Below are positions 1 through 8,870 of a stretch of DNA of 40,844 nt, piece after piece. The translations under genes were made by a program, and so were the position numbers. The stretch's first letter is position 1; the number at the start of each line of letters is the position of its first letter. The notes beneath the pieces are model-generated. The model was given only the letters and a program-made list of their open reading frames with translations. It did not search any database and was not told where the DNA came from. Origin of the DNA: Oscillospiraceae bacterium (lineage in GTDB: Bacteria; Bacillota; Clostridia; Oscillospirales; Oscillospiraceae); the NCBI GenBank assembly GCA_021771265.1, contig JAETPK010000011.1, positions 1 through 40,844 of the forward strand. The letters run 5' to 3'.

Positions 1-8
1 GCGGGAGA

Positions 9-54
9 TTGACAGTGATAATTGGTTGTAGTATCATCTAAAATAGTTGATGCT
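9..54 (+). promoter_or_regulatory. Putative sigma70-type promoter (TTGACA at 9-14, 17-nt spacer, TATCAT at 32-37) overlapped by a dyad AGTATCA-N11-TGATGCT (30-54), a possible MarR operator
   Basis: Direct reading of -35/-10 hexamers and an imperfect inverted repeat just upstream of the MarR gene. Confidence 0.5.
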
Positions 55-84
55 TCATCTTTATGAGGCAAGGAGGGCACACAC

Positions 85-564
85 ATGGACGCATCCAAAC
101 GGCAGATCACGAAGATCGCCCGGGAGGTGAATAAGCTGGTCATCCGGACCATGAAGGACAGCGGCATCGGCTCCGGGGAAATGGACCTCATCCACTTGGT
201 GCGGCACCATCCGGGGATCTCGCAAAAGGAGGCGTGCCTCCAGCTGAATATGGACAAGGGCGCCGTGGCCCGGCGGACGGCCAATCTGGAGGTGAAGGGC
301 TACCTGGTCCGGGAGAGCAACCCGGCGGATGGGCGGAGCCAGCTGCTGTACGCCACGGAGAAGGCGGAGCGGCTGAAGACCTCCAAGGCGGCGGTGGAGA
401 CCGCGTTTTATGGGTGGCTGCTGGCGGAGCTGCCACAGGAGGAGAAGGCGGCCTTTACCGGAACGCTGAACAAGCTGTACCTGCGGGCAAAGGGGGAGAG
501 CCGCAGTGGATTTCCCCACATGCCGGCGCTGCTTGCGCAAGAAAGGGAGGGCGGGGATGCGTAA
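85..564 (+). CDS. MarR family transcriptional regulator
   Basis: 159 aa winged-helix protein (SQKEACLQLNMDKGAVARRTANLEVKGYLVRESNPADGRSQLLYAT); precedes ABC exporter genes. Confidence 0.85.
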   Translation: MDASKRQITKIAREVNKLVIRTMKDSGIGSGEMDLIHLVRHHPGISQKEACLQLNMDKGAVARRTANLEVKGYLVRESNPADGRSQLLYATEKAERLKTSKAAVETAFYGWLLAELPQEEKAAFTGTLNKLYLRAKGESRSGFPHMPALLAQEREGGDA

Positions 565-2290
565 GGTGGAAAAAGAGGATACCGGCCGCGTTGGCTTCTA
601 TTTCCGCAGGGAAAAGAGCCTGTTGCTGGTGGTGACCGTGACAGGCATCCTCTATAACGTGGGCATGGTGGCGGGCCCCTGGTTTGAAGGGCAGCTGGTG
701 CAGTATCTCTGCGACATCCTGGGAGGACGGCGGACACCCGCCGCCATGCTGCGGCTGGCCGCATGCTACGTGCTGACCATCCTCTTTGTGCAGCTCATGC
801 GCTGTATCAAGCGGCTGTATGTGCGGAAATTCGCCAACAATATCAGCAAACGCATGAAAATGACTCTGTACCGGAACCTGCTGTACGGGCGCCGGGCGGA
901 GCATGAGGGCGCCGGGGCCATGATGACAAAGCTCATCGCTGACGCGGACGCCTGCGTGGAGGGCATGCGGAAATTCACCACAGAAGTGTTTGACACCGGC
1001 GTGGTCATGGCGGCATATCTCGTCATGCTGCTGTCCTACGACTGGCGGTTGACGCTGCTTGCTATGCTTTTTCCGCCTGTTGCGTACTTTCTGGCGGAAC
1101 GGCTGAAGGGCGTTGTCACCCGAAACGCCGCCGCCAGCAAGGAGAGCGGCGGCCGGCTGAACGCGGCCACGCTGGAGCGGATCACCAATGCTTTGACGTA
1201 CCGGGTGTACGGACAAGAGGCGGCGCGAAACGCCGCCTATGAAGCGCACCTGGCGGACTATGAAAAAAAGGCCGTCATGGCCAATGTGTGGGAAAACGCC
1301 ATGCAGCCGGTCTACCAGGTGATCTCCATGCTGGGCACGGTGATGATCATCTGGTTCGGCGGCAGGAATGTGCTGGGCGCCGGCTGGACGGCCTGGAACG
1401 TGGCGGCGTTTTCCACGTTTTTCTCCTGCTATAAAAAGCTGGCGGTGAAATCCTCCAAGGCGGCGAAGCTCTTTAACGCCGTGCAGAAGGCCCGGGTGTC
1501 CTGGGGGCGTATCCGGCCGTATCTGGACTCCGTGCCGGAGGAGGCGGAGCAGCCTGTCCTTCCGCCGGCGCCGCTGACAGTCTCCGGCCTTTCCTTTTCG
1601 TATCCTGGGCGGAAGCCGCTGTTTACTGGCGCGGCCTTTCAAGCGGAGCCGGGGCAGATCGTGGGCGTCACCGGAGAGGTGGCCTGTGGAAAGTCCACGC
1701 TGGGCAGACTGTTCACCGGGGAGCTGCCGTACCAGGGGCGTATCGCCCTGGGGAATACGGTATTTTCGTCCGAAGGTGGACACTGGGGAAACCAAGTGGG
1801 CTATCTGGGCCACCAGCCGGAGCTGTTCAGCGGTACGGTGGAGGAAAACATCCGCCTGGGAAAGCCCGGGGATATCGGCCCGGTCCTCCGGGCCGTGTGC
1901 ATGGACCGGGAGGTGGCGGAGCTGCCGGATGGGCCCCGCACCCGCATCGGCAGCGGCGGCGTCCGCCTTTCCGGCGGCCAGCAGGCCCGCATCGCCCTGG
2001 CCCGGACCCTGTACCACAAGCGGCCGGTCATAGTGCTGGACGACCCGTTTTCCGCGGTGGATATGGAGACGGAGGCACAGATCTATGAAAATCTGCGCCA
2101 GTGGGGAAGAGACAGCGTCATTTTGCTGATCTCCCACCGGCTCACCCTGTTTCCGCAGCTGGACCAGGTGCTTTGGATGGAGCGGGGAAGCGTCCGGACC
2201 TCCACCCATGACGGTCTGATGGCGGGAGAAGAACGTTACCGAACACTGTACGAGACACAGAGGAAGGGGGCGGAGACGAATGGGGAGTGA
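557..2290 (+). CDS. ABC exporter, fused TMD-NBD, subunit 1 (non-canonical Walker B LDDP)
   Basis: Walker A GEVACGKST, signature LSGGQQ, VIVLDDPFSAVD, H-loop ISHR; ATG at 557 preceded by GGAGGGCGGGG. Confidence 0.88.
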   Translation: MRKVEKEDTGRVGFYFRREKSLLLVVTVTGILYNVGMVAGPWFEGQLVQYLCDILGGRRTPAAMLRLAACYVLTILFVQLMRCIKRLYVRKFANNISKRMKMTLYRNLLYGRRAEHEGAGAMMTKLIADADACVEGMRKFTTEVFDTGVVMAAYLVMLLSYDWRLTLLAMLFPPVAYFLAERLKGVVTRNAAASKESGGRLNAATLERITNALTYRVYGQEAARNAAYEAHLADYEKKAVMANVWENAMQPVYQVISMLGTVMIIWFGGRNVLGAGWTAWNVAAFSTFFSCYKKLAVKSSKAAKLFNAVQKARVSWGRIRPYLDSVPEEAEQPVLPPAPLTVSGLSFSYPGRKPLFTGAAFQAEPGQIVGVTGEVACGKSTLGRLFTGELPYQGRIALGNTVFSSEGGHWGNQVGYLGHQPELFSGTVEENIRLGKPGDIGPVLRAVCMDREVAELPDGPRTRIGSGGVRLSGGQQARIALARTLYHKRPVIVLDDPFSAVDMETEAQIYENLRQWGRDSVILLISHRLTLFPQLDQVLWMERGSVRTSTHDGLMAGEERYRTLYETQRKGAETNGE

Positions 2291-3935
2291 AGGCTCTGTG
2301 GCACGCATCATCGGCGGGACCATTCGCGGCAGCAAGGCTCTGAGCGCGCTGCTGCTGGCGGCCATCGCCGGCTCCGTACTGCTTGCACTGCTGCCGCCGT
2401 TGGTCCTGGAGCAGATTGTGGACGCCCTGGCGGAGCAGCGGCAGGTGACAGTATCCCTGGCGGCGGGATACTTTTTGCTGGTGGCGGCCTCCGGAGCGCT
2501 GGACGCGGCCAAGGAGAGCCTCATCACGGTGTTTGGGCAGAAGGCTACCCACCATGTCCGCTCCGCCATGAGCGCGAAGCTGCTGCGGCTCCCGGCCTCC
2601 TATTACGTGGAAACAGAGCCGGGGGTGACGGCCTCCCGTTTTGTCAACGATGTCAATACCGTGGACAGCCTTTTTGCCTCCGGCGTCATCAGCATGGCGG
2701 CGGATGTGTGCAGGCTGTTCAGCATCCTGCTGGTCATCTTCACCAGGAGCATAGGGCTGGGGCTGCTGCTTTTGGCGGCGGCGCCGCTGCTGTTCTGGAT
2801 GACCCGGGCCTTTCAAAAGCGGATGCTGGCGGCCCAGCTGGAAAGCCGTGTGGCCGTGGGCAGGACGAACCAGCAGATCCCGGAGACCCTGAAAAACATC
2901 CGCACTATCCGGGTGTTCCACCGGGAGGACTATATGCGGCGGCGCTACGGAGACGCCATTGAGCAGGGCTACCGGGCCCAGGAGCGGTCCAATTTTTATG
3001 ACGCCGTCTATTCCCCCATCGTCGTCACGGTCAGCGCGCTGCTCATCGGCATTGTGATGGCGGCCTCCGCCCAGGGCGGCGCGGTCCGGTCGTTTTTCGG
3101 GATGTCCGCCGGCACCGCCGCCGCGCTCATTGCCTATGTGGGCAGCTTTTTCGACCCGCTGGAGAGCATCGGCATGGAGATCCAAAATATCCAATCCGCC
3201 GTGGCGGGCGTCCGCCGCATCAACGAATTTCTGCGGGAGCCGGAGCGGGAGGAACGGACGAAGACGCCGGAGCCTGCGTCCGCCAAAGCGCCCGCTGTCC
3301 AGCTGTCCGGCGTTTCTTTCAGCTATGGAAAGGGAGAGCGGGAGATCCTGCGGGACTTTGACCTGACCGTACAGGAGGGGGAGTCCGTCCTTCTGGCGGG
3401 GCGCACCGGCGCTGGTAAGAGCACTCTGGTAAAGCTGATCCTGGGCCTGTATGAACCGGAGACGGGGCAGGTGCGGGTGTTCGGCATGCCGCCCGCCGCC
3501 ATCCCGGAGACGGAAAAGCGCCGCTGGTTCGGCTATGTGGAGCAGCAGTTCCACCAGATCCCCGGAACCGTGGGAGATCAGGTCTCTCTGAAGGATCCGC
3601 GGGTCTCGGCGGCGCAGATCCAAAAGGCTCTTGCCACTGTGGGACTTTGGGCCACGGTCCAAAGCCTGCCGGAGGGCATCCACACCCCCTGCGGCGAGGG
3701 ACTGTTTTCCCAGGGGCAGCTGCAGCTGCTCTCCATTGCCAGGGCCATTGTCCTGGAGCCGAAGCTGCTGCTGCTGGACGAGATCACCGCCAACCTGGAT
3801 TCCGAGACCGAGGGACAGGTGCTCGCGGCGCTGAAGGCGGCGTCTCTGCACCGGACGGTCCTCTCCATCTCCCACCGCCTGTACGAGGAAAACGGCGGCA
3901 GAAGGGTGGTCATCGGCGGGGAGGCGCCGTGGTAA
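2280..3935 (+). CDS. ABC exporter, fused TMD-NBD, subunit 2 (degenerate signature FSQGQ)
   Basis: Walker A AGRTGAGKST, LLLLDEITANLD, ISHR; overlaps the preceding ORF. Confidence 0.88.
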   Translation: MGSEGSVARIIGGTIRGSKALSALLLAAIAGSVLLALLPPLVLEQIVDALAEQRQVTVSLAAGYFLLVAASGALDAAKESLITVFGQKATHHVRSAMSAKLLRLPASYYVETEPGVTASRFVNDVNTVDSLFASGVISMAADVCRLFSILLVIFTRSIGLGLLLLAAAPLLFWMTRAFQKRMLAAQLESRVAVGRTNQQIPETLKNIRTIRVFHREDYMRRRYGDAIEQGYRAQERSNFYDAVYSPIVVTVSALLIGIVMAASAQGGAVRSFFGMSAGTAAALIAYVGSFFDPLESIGMEIQNIQSAVAGVRRINEFLREPEREERTKTPEPASAKAPAVQLSGVSFSYGKGEREILRDFDLTVQEGESVLLAGRTGAGKSTLVKLILGLYEPETGQVRVFGMPPAAIPETEKRRWFGYVEQQFHQIPGTVGDQVSLKDPRVSAAQIQKALATVGLWATVQSLPEGIHTPCGEGLFSQGQLQLLSIARAIVLEPKLLLLDEITANLDSETEGQVLAALKAASLHRTVLSISHRLYEENGGRRVVIGGEAPW

Positions 3936-4059
3936 GCGCGGATATGCGGCCCTTTTGCAGGGCCTTTGGGACAGTGGGGGATAATTGTCCCTTGCGTCCC
4001 GGAGCGGATGAGGGTAGACTGGTAAACATCATAAAAAACACGCGGAAAGAGGTGGAGGT

Positions 4060-5058
4060 ATGGCCCGAGATATTTCCCGCGCGCTGATCGAAGCCGTGGT
4101 CCGGAAAATGCTGCGGGAGGCAAAGGACGCACCGGAGCGGAGCATCCGGAATCTGGTGGACATGGCGCTGTATTTTTCCGACGGCCGCTTTCAGCGCAAT
4201 TTTTTCACCGTGGCCCAGGAGATGCTGCGCAATGAGCAAAGCGCTTATTATCCGCTGCTGCGGGACCTGTTGACCCATGTGGATGAGGAGCGGCTGCTGG
4301 ACCTGGGCATGGTCATAGGCTATCAGGGGTTTGTTCAGGGCTCCAAGACCATCCGGGCGGCGGAGACGGAACTTGCGTGCAATATTCCCTGGTTTTTGAC
4401 GCTGCATGTGGACAGCGGCGCCTATCCTGGCCAAAAAGCAGACTACCGAAGACTGCTGGAGCAGGCCCGGACCCTGGGGACCCATGGCGTCTTGCTGCTG
4501 GCGGACGGGGATCTCCGGGAGCTGACTGAGCTGGCGGCGGCCTTTCCGGACTGCTTTTTCCTGCTGGCCTGTGACGGAGCGCTTGTGACGGCAGCAGCGG
4601 CGGAGGAAGCGGAGCGCGTTCACAATCTGGTGTTCGCACCCTATGGAGAGCAGGCGGAGGAGGCCTGCGCCCTGCTGCGGAGCATGCGGTTTTTATACGC
4701 CCTGTCCATTCGCTGCGAAGAGGCGGAGACGGAGGACATCGTCAGCGGCGAGTGGTACAGCTGGGCGGAAAACTGCCACGCGCCTTTGACGCTGCTGCTG
4801 CCGGACAGAGACTGTCCGGCGCAGGAGAGAGAGCGGATCTATGGGTCCGTGCTTTCCCAGCGGAGGCAGCAGGCGTACCGCACTATCCCCTGGGAGGCGG
4901 TCCGGGATGGCCAACTGGTGGACAGCGTTCTCTCGGGGGCGCCCTGCACCGTTATCCTGGACAGCCGGGGCTATTTGGAGGGAACGGAGGAGAACGCCTT
5001 TGCGCTGGGGCTTCCGACACTGCTGAAGCGGAATTTTCCCAGGAAAACAAACAGATGA
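4060..5058 (+). CDS. Uncharacterised protein, about 332 aa, in the MarR-ABC-ABC cluster
   Basis: Long ORF with an AGAGGTGGAGGT-type RBS, followed by a strong hairpin; no family recognised. Confidence 0.7.
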   Translation: MARDISRALIEAVVRKMLREAKDAPERSIRNLVDMALYFSDGRFQRNFFTVAQEMLRNEQSAYYPLLRDLLTHVDEERLLDLGMVIGYQGFVQGSKTIRAAETELACNIPWFLTLHVDSGAYPGQKADYRRLLEQARTLGTHGVLLLADGDLRELTELAAAFPDCFFLLACDGALVTAAAAEEAERVHNLVFAPYGEQAEEACALLRSMRFLYALSIRCEEAETEDIVSGEWYSWAENCHAPLTLLLPDRDCPAQERERIYGSVLSQRRQQAYRTIPWEAVRDGQLVDSVLSGAPCTVILDSRGYLEGTEENAFALGLPTLLKRNFPRKTNR

Positions 5059-5059
5059 A

Positions 5060-5096
5060 AAAACAGCCTGTGGGGCATATCCCCACAGGCTGTTTT
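5060..5096. terminator. Bidirectional rho-independent terminator
   Basis: AAAACAGCCTGTGGGG-CATAT-CCCCACAGGCTGTTTT, perfect 16-bp stem between convergent genes. Confidence 0.9.
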
Positions 5097-5098
5097 CT

Positions 5099-5701
5099 TT
5101 AAAAGTCCGGACTTCGCTCCGCGGCGATCTGGATGCAGGAGCGGAGCAGCGCGATAAATTCCTCCGGCGGCATACTGCTTTTGCTGCGCAGCCACCGCTC
5201 CAGCGCACAGATGAAAGCGTCGGAGAAAAAATTGATGTGGAAATCCAGCACATCCTTTTCCGGCAGGATGTCCCGCAGGACCTCCTCCAGCACAGGCGCG
5301 ATCAGCTCCCGGAAGTGGTCGGAAAAGGAGTTTTGCCCCTGAATGGCCAGTACCTTGCAGTAAAAGCGCCGGTTCTCATAAAAGTAGACGCACAGGTCCG
5401 TGATGCGGTCCCAGCCGGAGGCATACTGCCTGCTGCGGGCCACGGAGATGAATTCCGTGTCATAGATCCAGTTGATAAGGTCATACTTGTCCCGGAAGTG
5501 GTAGTAAAAGCTCTTGCGGTTCATGCCGCATTTTTCGCAGATATCGGCCACGGTGATCTTGGCGAAGGGCATTTCCTCCATCAGCGCCTTCAAGGCGGAG
5601 GCCAGTGACCGTTTTGTAATGTTGGAATCAGACAACCCGCTCCCCCTTTCTCCATGGCTACGCCGATCCAGTGCGGCAGACAAACGCGGCGCGTTCCGCA
5701 T
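5099..5701 (-). CDS. TetR/AcrR family regulator (DhaS-like architecture)
   Basis: SNITKRSLASALKALMEEMPFAKITVADICEKCGMNRKSFYYHFRDKYDLINWIYDTEF; the true start may be internal. Confidence 0.82.
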   Translation of the reverse strand: MRNAPRLSAALDRRSHGERGSGLSDSNITKRSLASALKALMEEMPFAKITVADICEKCGMNRKSFYYHFRDKYDLINWIYDTEFISVARSRQYASGWDRITDLCVYFYENRRFYCKVLAIQGQNSFSDHFRELIAPVLEEVLRDILPEKDVLDFHINFFSDAFICALERWLRSKSSMPPEEFIALLRSCIQIAAERSPDF

Positions 5702-5719
5702 GACCGCCGGAAAGACGCC

Positions 5720-6061
5720 TTACTTGGAAAACTGCGTATACTTGGCGGCACTGCCCCAGGCCTTTTCCACCGGATACTTGGCTTCGTTTTTTGTGACCTT
5801 TTCGTTCATGATCTCGTCCAGGTCCAGCTCGCACACATCCGCCAGCAAAATGCAGTAGCTCAGCACATCCGCCAGCTCCTCCCGGAGCTGGGGCAGCTTG
5901 TCCCGGCATTCCAGATCCGTGCCGCTCCACTGGAACAGCTCCAAAAGCTCCGCCGCCTCCAGGCTCATGGAGATGGCCAGGTCCTTGGGGGTGTGAAACT
6001 GGCGCCAATTGCGCTCGTCCCGGAATTTTACCACCCGGGCAATGGTCTCGTCCCGCAGCAT
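5720..6061 (-). CDS. MazG-like nucleotide pyrophosphohydrolase
   Basis: FRDERNWRQFHTPKDLAISMSLEAAELLELFQW...EELADVLSYCILLADVCELDLDEI, the all-alpha NTP-PPase motif. Confidence 0.87.
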   Translation of the reverse strand: MLRDETIARVVKFRDERNWRQFHTPKDLAISMSLEAAELLELFQWSGTDLECRDKLPQLREELADVLSYCILLADVCELDLDEIMNEKVTKNEAKYPVEKAWGSAAKYTQFSK

Positions 6062-6073
6062 CGTGTTCCTCCT

Positions 6074-7111
6074 TTACGCGCGGATGGCCCAGCGCAGCTT
6101 TGTGGACCGGGCTCTGGGATTTTGGAAGCACTCCTGGGCGGAGGGGCGGATCACGTCCTGAGATACCTCTGAAAAAATGCCCTGCCGCAGATACTGGCGG
6201 AAGGCCTGCTTCACCAGCCGGTCCTCCCCGGAGTGGAAGGTCAGCACCGCCGCCCTGCCGCCGCTTTTCAGAATATCCGGCAGCTTTTCCAAAAAGCTGT
6301 ACAGCACTTCAAACTCGCTGTTCACGTCGATGCGGAGGGCCTGGAAGGTCCGCTGACAGGACTTTTTCACCGCTTCCTTCCGCTCCGACTGAGGCAGGAA
6401 GGAGAGGGCGCCTTCAATGACGGCAGCCAGCTGCTTCGTGGTCTCGATGGTCCCGCCGGCTTTGAACACGTTCCCGACGGCCTTGGCGATGGCCTCCGCG
6501 TAAGGTTCGTCGGCGTTTTCCACCAGCAGGGCGGTCAGCTCCTCCCTGTCCAGCTCCCGCAGCCGCTGGGCGGCGGGAACGCCTGACGAGGGGTCTAGCC
6601 GCAGGTCCAGAGGACCGTCGAACTTAAAGGTGAAGCCCCGCTCCGGGTTGTCGATCTGCATGGAGGAGACTCCCAGGTCCGCCAGCACGAAATCGAATTT
6701 CACGCCGGAGGCCACCTGGTCCGCCTGGGCGAAGTTCATGCGGCGGATGGTGAGGATATCCGGGCCGTAGCCCAAATCCGCCAGCCGCTTTCGGGTCTTC
6801 TCCGATTCGATGGGGTCCACGTCGGTGGCATACAGGTGCCCCTGGCCCTGCAGGGCCTCCAGCATCCGCCGGGTGTGGCCGCCGTAGCCAAGGGTGGCGT
6901 CATAGCCGGTCTGTCCCGGCTGGATCTGGAGAATATCCAGGATTTCCTTCACCATGATGGGGATGTGGGTCCCGGCGGGGGTCTTGCCGCTTTGGATGAT
7001 CTTTGCCACATCCGCCTGGTATTTTTCCGGATCCAGCTCCTTGTACTTTTCCTGATAGCTGCGGGGGTGGGTGCCTTTGTAGCGGACACGGCGCTTGTGC
7101 TCCTGCTCCAT
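6074..7111 (-). CDS. rsmH: RsmH/MraW-family 16S rRNA (cytosine-N4) methyltransferase, with a basic N-terminal extension
   Basis: HIPIMVKEILDILQ...DATLGYGGHTRRML...FVLADLGVSSMQIDNPERGFTFKFDGPLDLRLD...LTFHSGEDRLVK. Confidence 0.85.
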   Translation of the reverse strand: MEQEHKRRVRYKGTHPRSYQEKYKELDPEKYQADVAKIIQSGKTPAGTHIPIMVKEILDILQIQPGQTGYDATLGYGGHTRRMLEALQGQGHLYATDVDPIESEKTRKRLADLGYGPDILTIRRMNFAQADQVASGVKFDFVLADLGVSSMQIDNPERGFTFKFDGPLDLRLDPSSGVPAAQRLRELDREELTALLVENADEPYAEAIAKAVGNVFKAGGTIETTKQLAAVIEGALSFLPQSERKEAVKKSCQRTFQALRIDVNSEFEVLYSFLEKLPDILKSGGRAAVLTFHSGEDRLVKQAFRQYLRQGIFSEVSQDVIRPSAQECFQNPRARSTKLRWAIRA

Positions 7112-7191
7112 GGGATCAGCTCCTTTAATTCCTGGTGGGTATCATACCACAGTTTTCTCCAAAAGAGAAGACTGTGGGAAAATCTTGCCTT

Positions 7192-7220
7192 TTTTGACAA
7201 ACAGCGGTACAATGGCAAAA
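7192..7220 (+). promoter_or_regulatory. Putative promoter (TTGCCT, 17-nt spacer, TACAAT) for the 7235 CDS
   Basis: Direct reading of cttgccttttttgacaaacagcggtacaatgg. Confidence 0.4.
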
Positions 7221-7234
7221 AAGGGGGCGGTGTC

Positions 7235-7936
7235 ATGAACAAGCGGAAAAAGGCGGCGGTGGCGGCAGTCACCACGGCCGCGGCGGCCGGCATGGTCACC
7301 GGCGCCCTGTTTGATACCCCGGCGGAGCTGATGAGCGCGCCGGAGCCGGACGCCGTGGTGGAGGGCCTGTCCGATGACGGGGACGGCGCCGGAGCGGAGG
7401 AGACCCGGCGGAGCACACCGGCCTCCCGGGTGAAAAACTGGATCTGGAGCTTGCCGGCGGCGGTGCGGCTGCTGGTGGGCGTGCCGCTGTGGGCACTGGG
7501 CTGGGTACTGCTGTCGGCTCTGTCCCTCCTGTGGGGCGGCGCGGCGCCTGTGGTGGAACGGTTGCTCAGCTGGCTGTGCCTTTCCCTGGTGCTGCTGGCG
7601 GTGTTTGCCGCTTCCGTGAAGGCGGCCCTGCCGGACCTGCCGCTGAAGAAGCTCCTGCGGCCGGGGAACGTGGCGTTCATTCTGGCGGCGGCGCTGGCGC
7701 TGGGTCTTGCGGACCTGGCGCTGCCCACTGTGTGGCGGGGGTACGATGCCCGGACGCAGCTGGTGTGGCGGGCAGGCGCCACGTGCCTGCTGGCCTTTGT
7801 GTGCTGTGCCGCCCTGTCCCGCCACGGGACAGGCACCGTGAAGAAGGCGGAGGCCGTCCCGGAAACGCCCCGGCGGACCGAGGTGGAGCAGGCGGCCATG
7901 GCCTTGGCGGACAGCGTATGTCCCCCAAAACGCTGA
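7235..7936 (+). CDS. Hypothetical membrane protein
   Basis: ATG at 7235 (MNKRKKAAVAAVTTAAAAG), several hydrophobic segments. Confidence 0.65.
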   Translation: MNKRKKAAVAAVTTAAAAGMVTGALFDTPAELMSAPEPDAVVEGLSDDGDGAGAEETRRSTPASRVKNWIWSLPAAVRLLVGVPLWALGWVLLSALSLLWGGAAPVVERLLSWLCLSLVLLAVFAASVKAALPDLPLKKLLRPGNVAFILAAALALGLADLALPTVWRGYDARTQLVWRAGATCLLAFVCCAALSRHGTGTVKKAEAVPETPRRTEVEQAAMALADSVCPPKR

Positions 7937-7943
7937 ATTTGGA

Positions 7944-7971
7944 AAGCGCCCTGGGAACAGGGCGCTTTTTT
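7944..7971 (+). terminator. Rho-independent terminator
   Basis: AAGCGCCCTG-GGAA-CAGGGCGCTT followed by T-run. Confidence 0.88.
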
Positions 7972-8029
7972 GTTGCCAGAGCCTGATGGGCGCGGTATAC
8001 TGGAGACACAAACGTGAAGGAGAACCAAC

Positions 8030-8587
8030 ATGAAACAGCTTTTCAAAAAGAACTGGCTGGCGGGACTGCTGGCCCTGATACTGGCGTTGACATTGACTGC
8101 CTGCGGCGGCACCCAAACGCCCCAGTCTCCCCAGCCGGCGGAGCGGGAAACGGCACAGCCGGCGGAGCAGACCACCCCGGCGGAGGAAACGCAGGCACCG
8201 GAGGAACCGCCGGAGTCCCAGGAAGGCGGGGAAGCGGCGCTGCCGGAGGACGGCGCCTACACCACCAAGGAGGATGTGGCCCTGTACCTGCACCTGTATG
8301 GTCACCTGCCGGATAACTTCATCACGAAAAAAGAGGCGGAAAAGCTGGGGTGGCCCGGCGGCTCCCTGGAGCCCTACGCGCCGGGCAAGTGCATCGGCGG
8401 CAGCCGCTTTGGAAACTATGAGGGCCTGCTGCCGGAGGCGGAGGGCCGCGCCTATACGGAGTGTGACATCGACACGTTGGGGGCGGAGAGCCGGGGGGCC
8501 AAGCGTATCGTGTTCTCCAATGACGGCCTCATCTATTATACGGAGGACCACTACGCCTCCTTTGAACTGCTGTACGGGGAGGAATGA
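8030..8587 (+). CDS. Lipoprotein-anchored barnase-family ribonuclease
   Basis: Signal peptide plus lipobox LTAC, Pro/Glu-rich linker, then VALYLHLYGHLPDNFITKKEAEKLGW...APGKCIGGSRFGNYEGLLPEAEGRAYTECDID...SRGAKRIVFSNDGLIYYTEDHYASF, which aligns by eye with barnase (K27, E73, R83, R87, H102 equivalents present). Confidence 0.88.
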   Translation: MKQLFKKNWLAGLLALILALTLTACGGTQTPQSPQPAERETAQPAEQTTPAEETQAPEEPPESQEGGEAALPEDGAYTTKEDVALYLHLYGHLPDNFITKKEAEKLGWPGGSLEPYAPGKCIGGSRFGNYEGLLPEAEGRAYTECDIDTLGAESRGAKRIVFSNDGLIYYTEDHYASFELLYGEE

Positions 8588-8856
8588 CCATGCGCATCGC
8601 GGTATTGGACGGAGACGCCATCTCCACCCGGGAGGAGCTGCACGATGCCCTGGCCCGGGAGCTGGCGCTGCCGGCGTGGTACGGCAGGAATCTGGACGCC
8701 CTGTATGATTGCCTGACGGAGCTGGGAGAGGAGACGGTCCTCCGGGTGACAGACAGTGAGAAGCTGGCGGAAAAGCTGGGCCCCGTGGCCCGGAGCCTTT
8801 TCCAGGTGCTGAAGGACGCGGAAATGGAAAATCCGTGGCTTCGGGTGGAGAAGTGA
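8584..8856 (+). CDS. Barstar family RNase inhibitor
   Basis: ELHDALARELALPAWYGRNLDALYDCLTEL matches barstar [28 protein letters not shown]; ATGA overlap with the upstream gene. Confidence 0.92.
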   Translation: MTMRIAVLDGDAISTREELHDALARELALPAWYGRNLDALYDCLTELGEETVLRVTDSEKLAEKLGPVARSLFQVLKDAEMENPWLRVEK

Positions 8857-8870
8857 GGGGGATATCAGCC

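Noticed and set aside
455-2569. Long minus-strand ORF (704 aa) antisense to the ABC exporter genes
   Set aside because: Low-complexity, Pro/Arg/His-rich translation typical of GC-rich antisense frames; the plus strand has clear conserved domains.
2142-3875. 577-aa minus-strand ORF opposite ABC subunit 2
   Set aside because: Shadow ORF with basic low-complexity sequence; ABC motifs are on the opposite strand.
4060-5058. Radical SAM/SPASM assignment for the uncharacterised protein
   Set aside because: No CxxxCxxC motif; the scattered cysteines do not fit.
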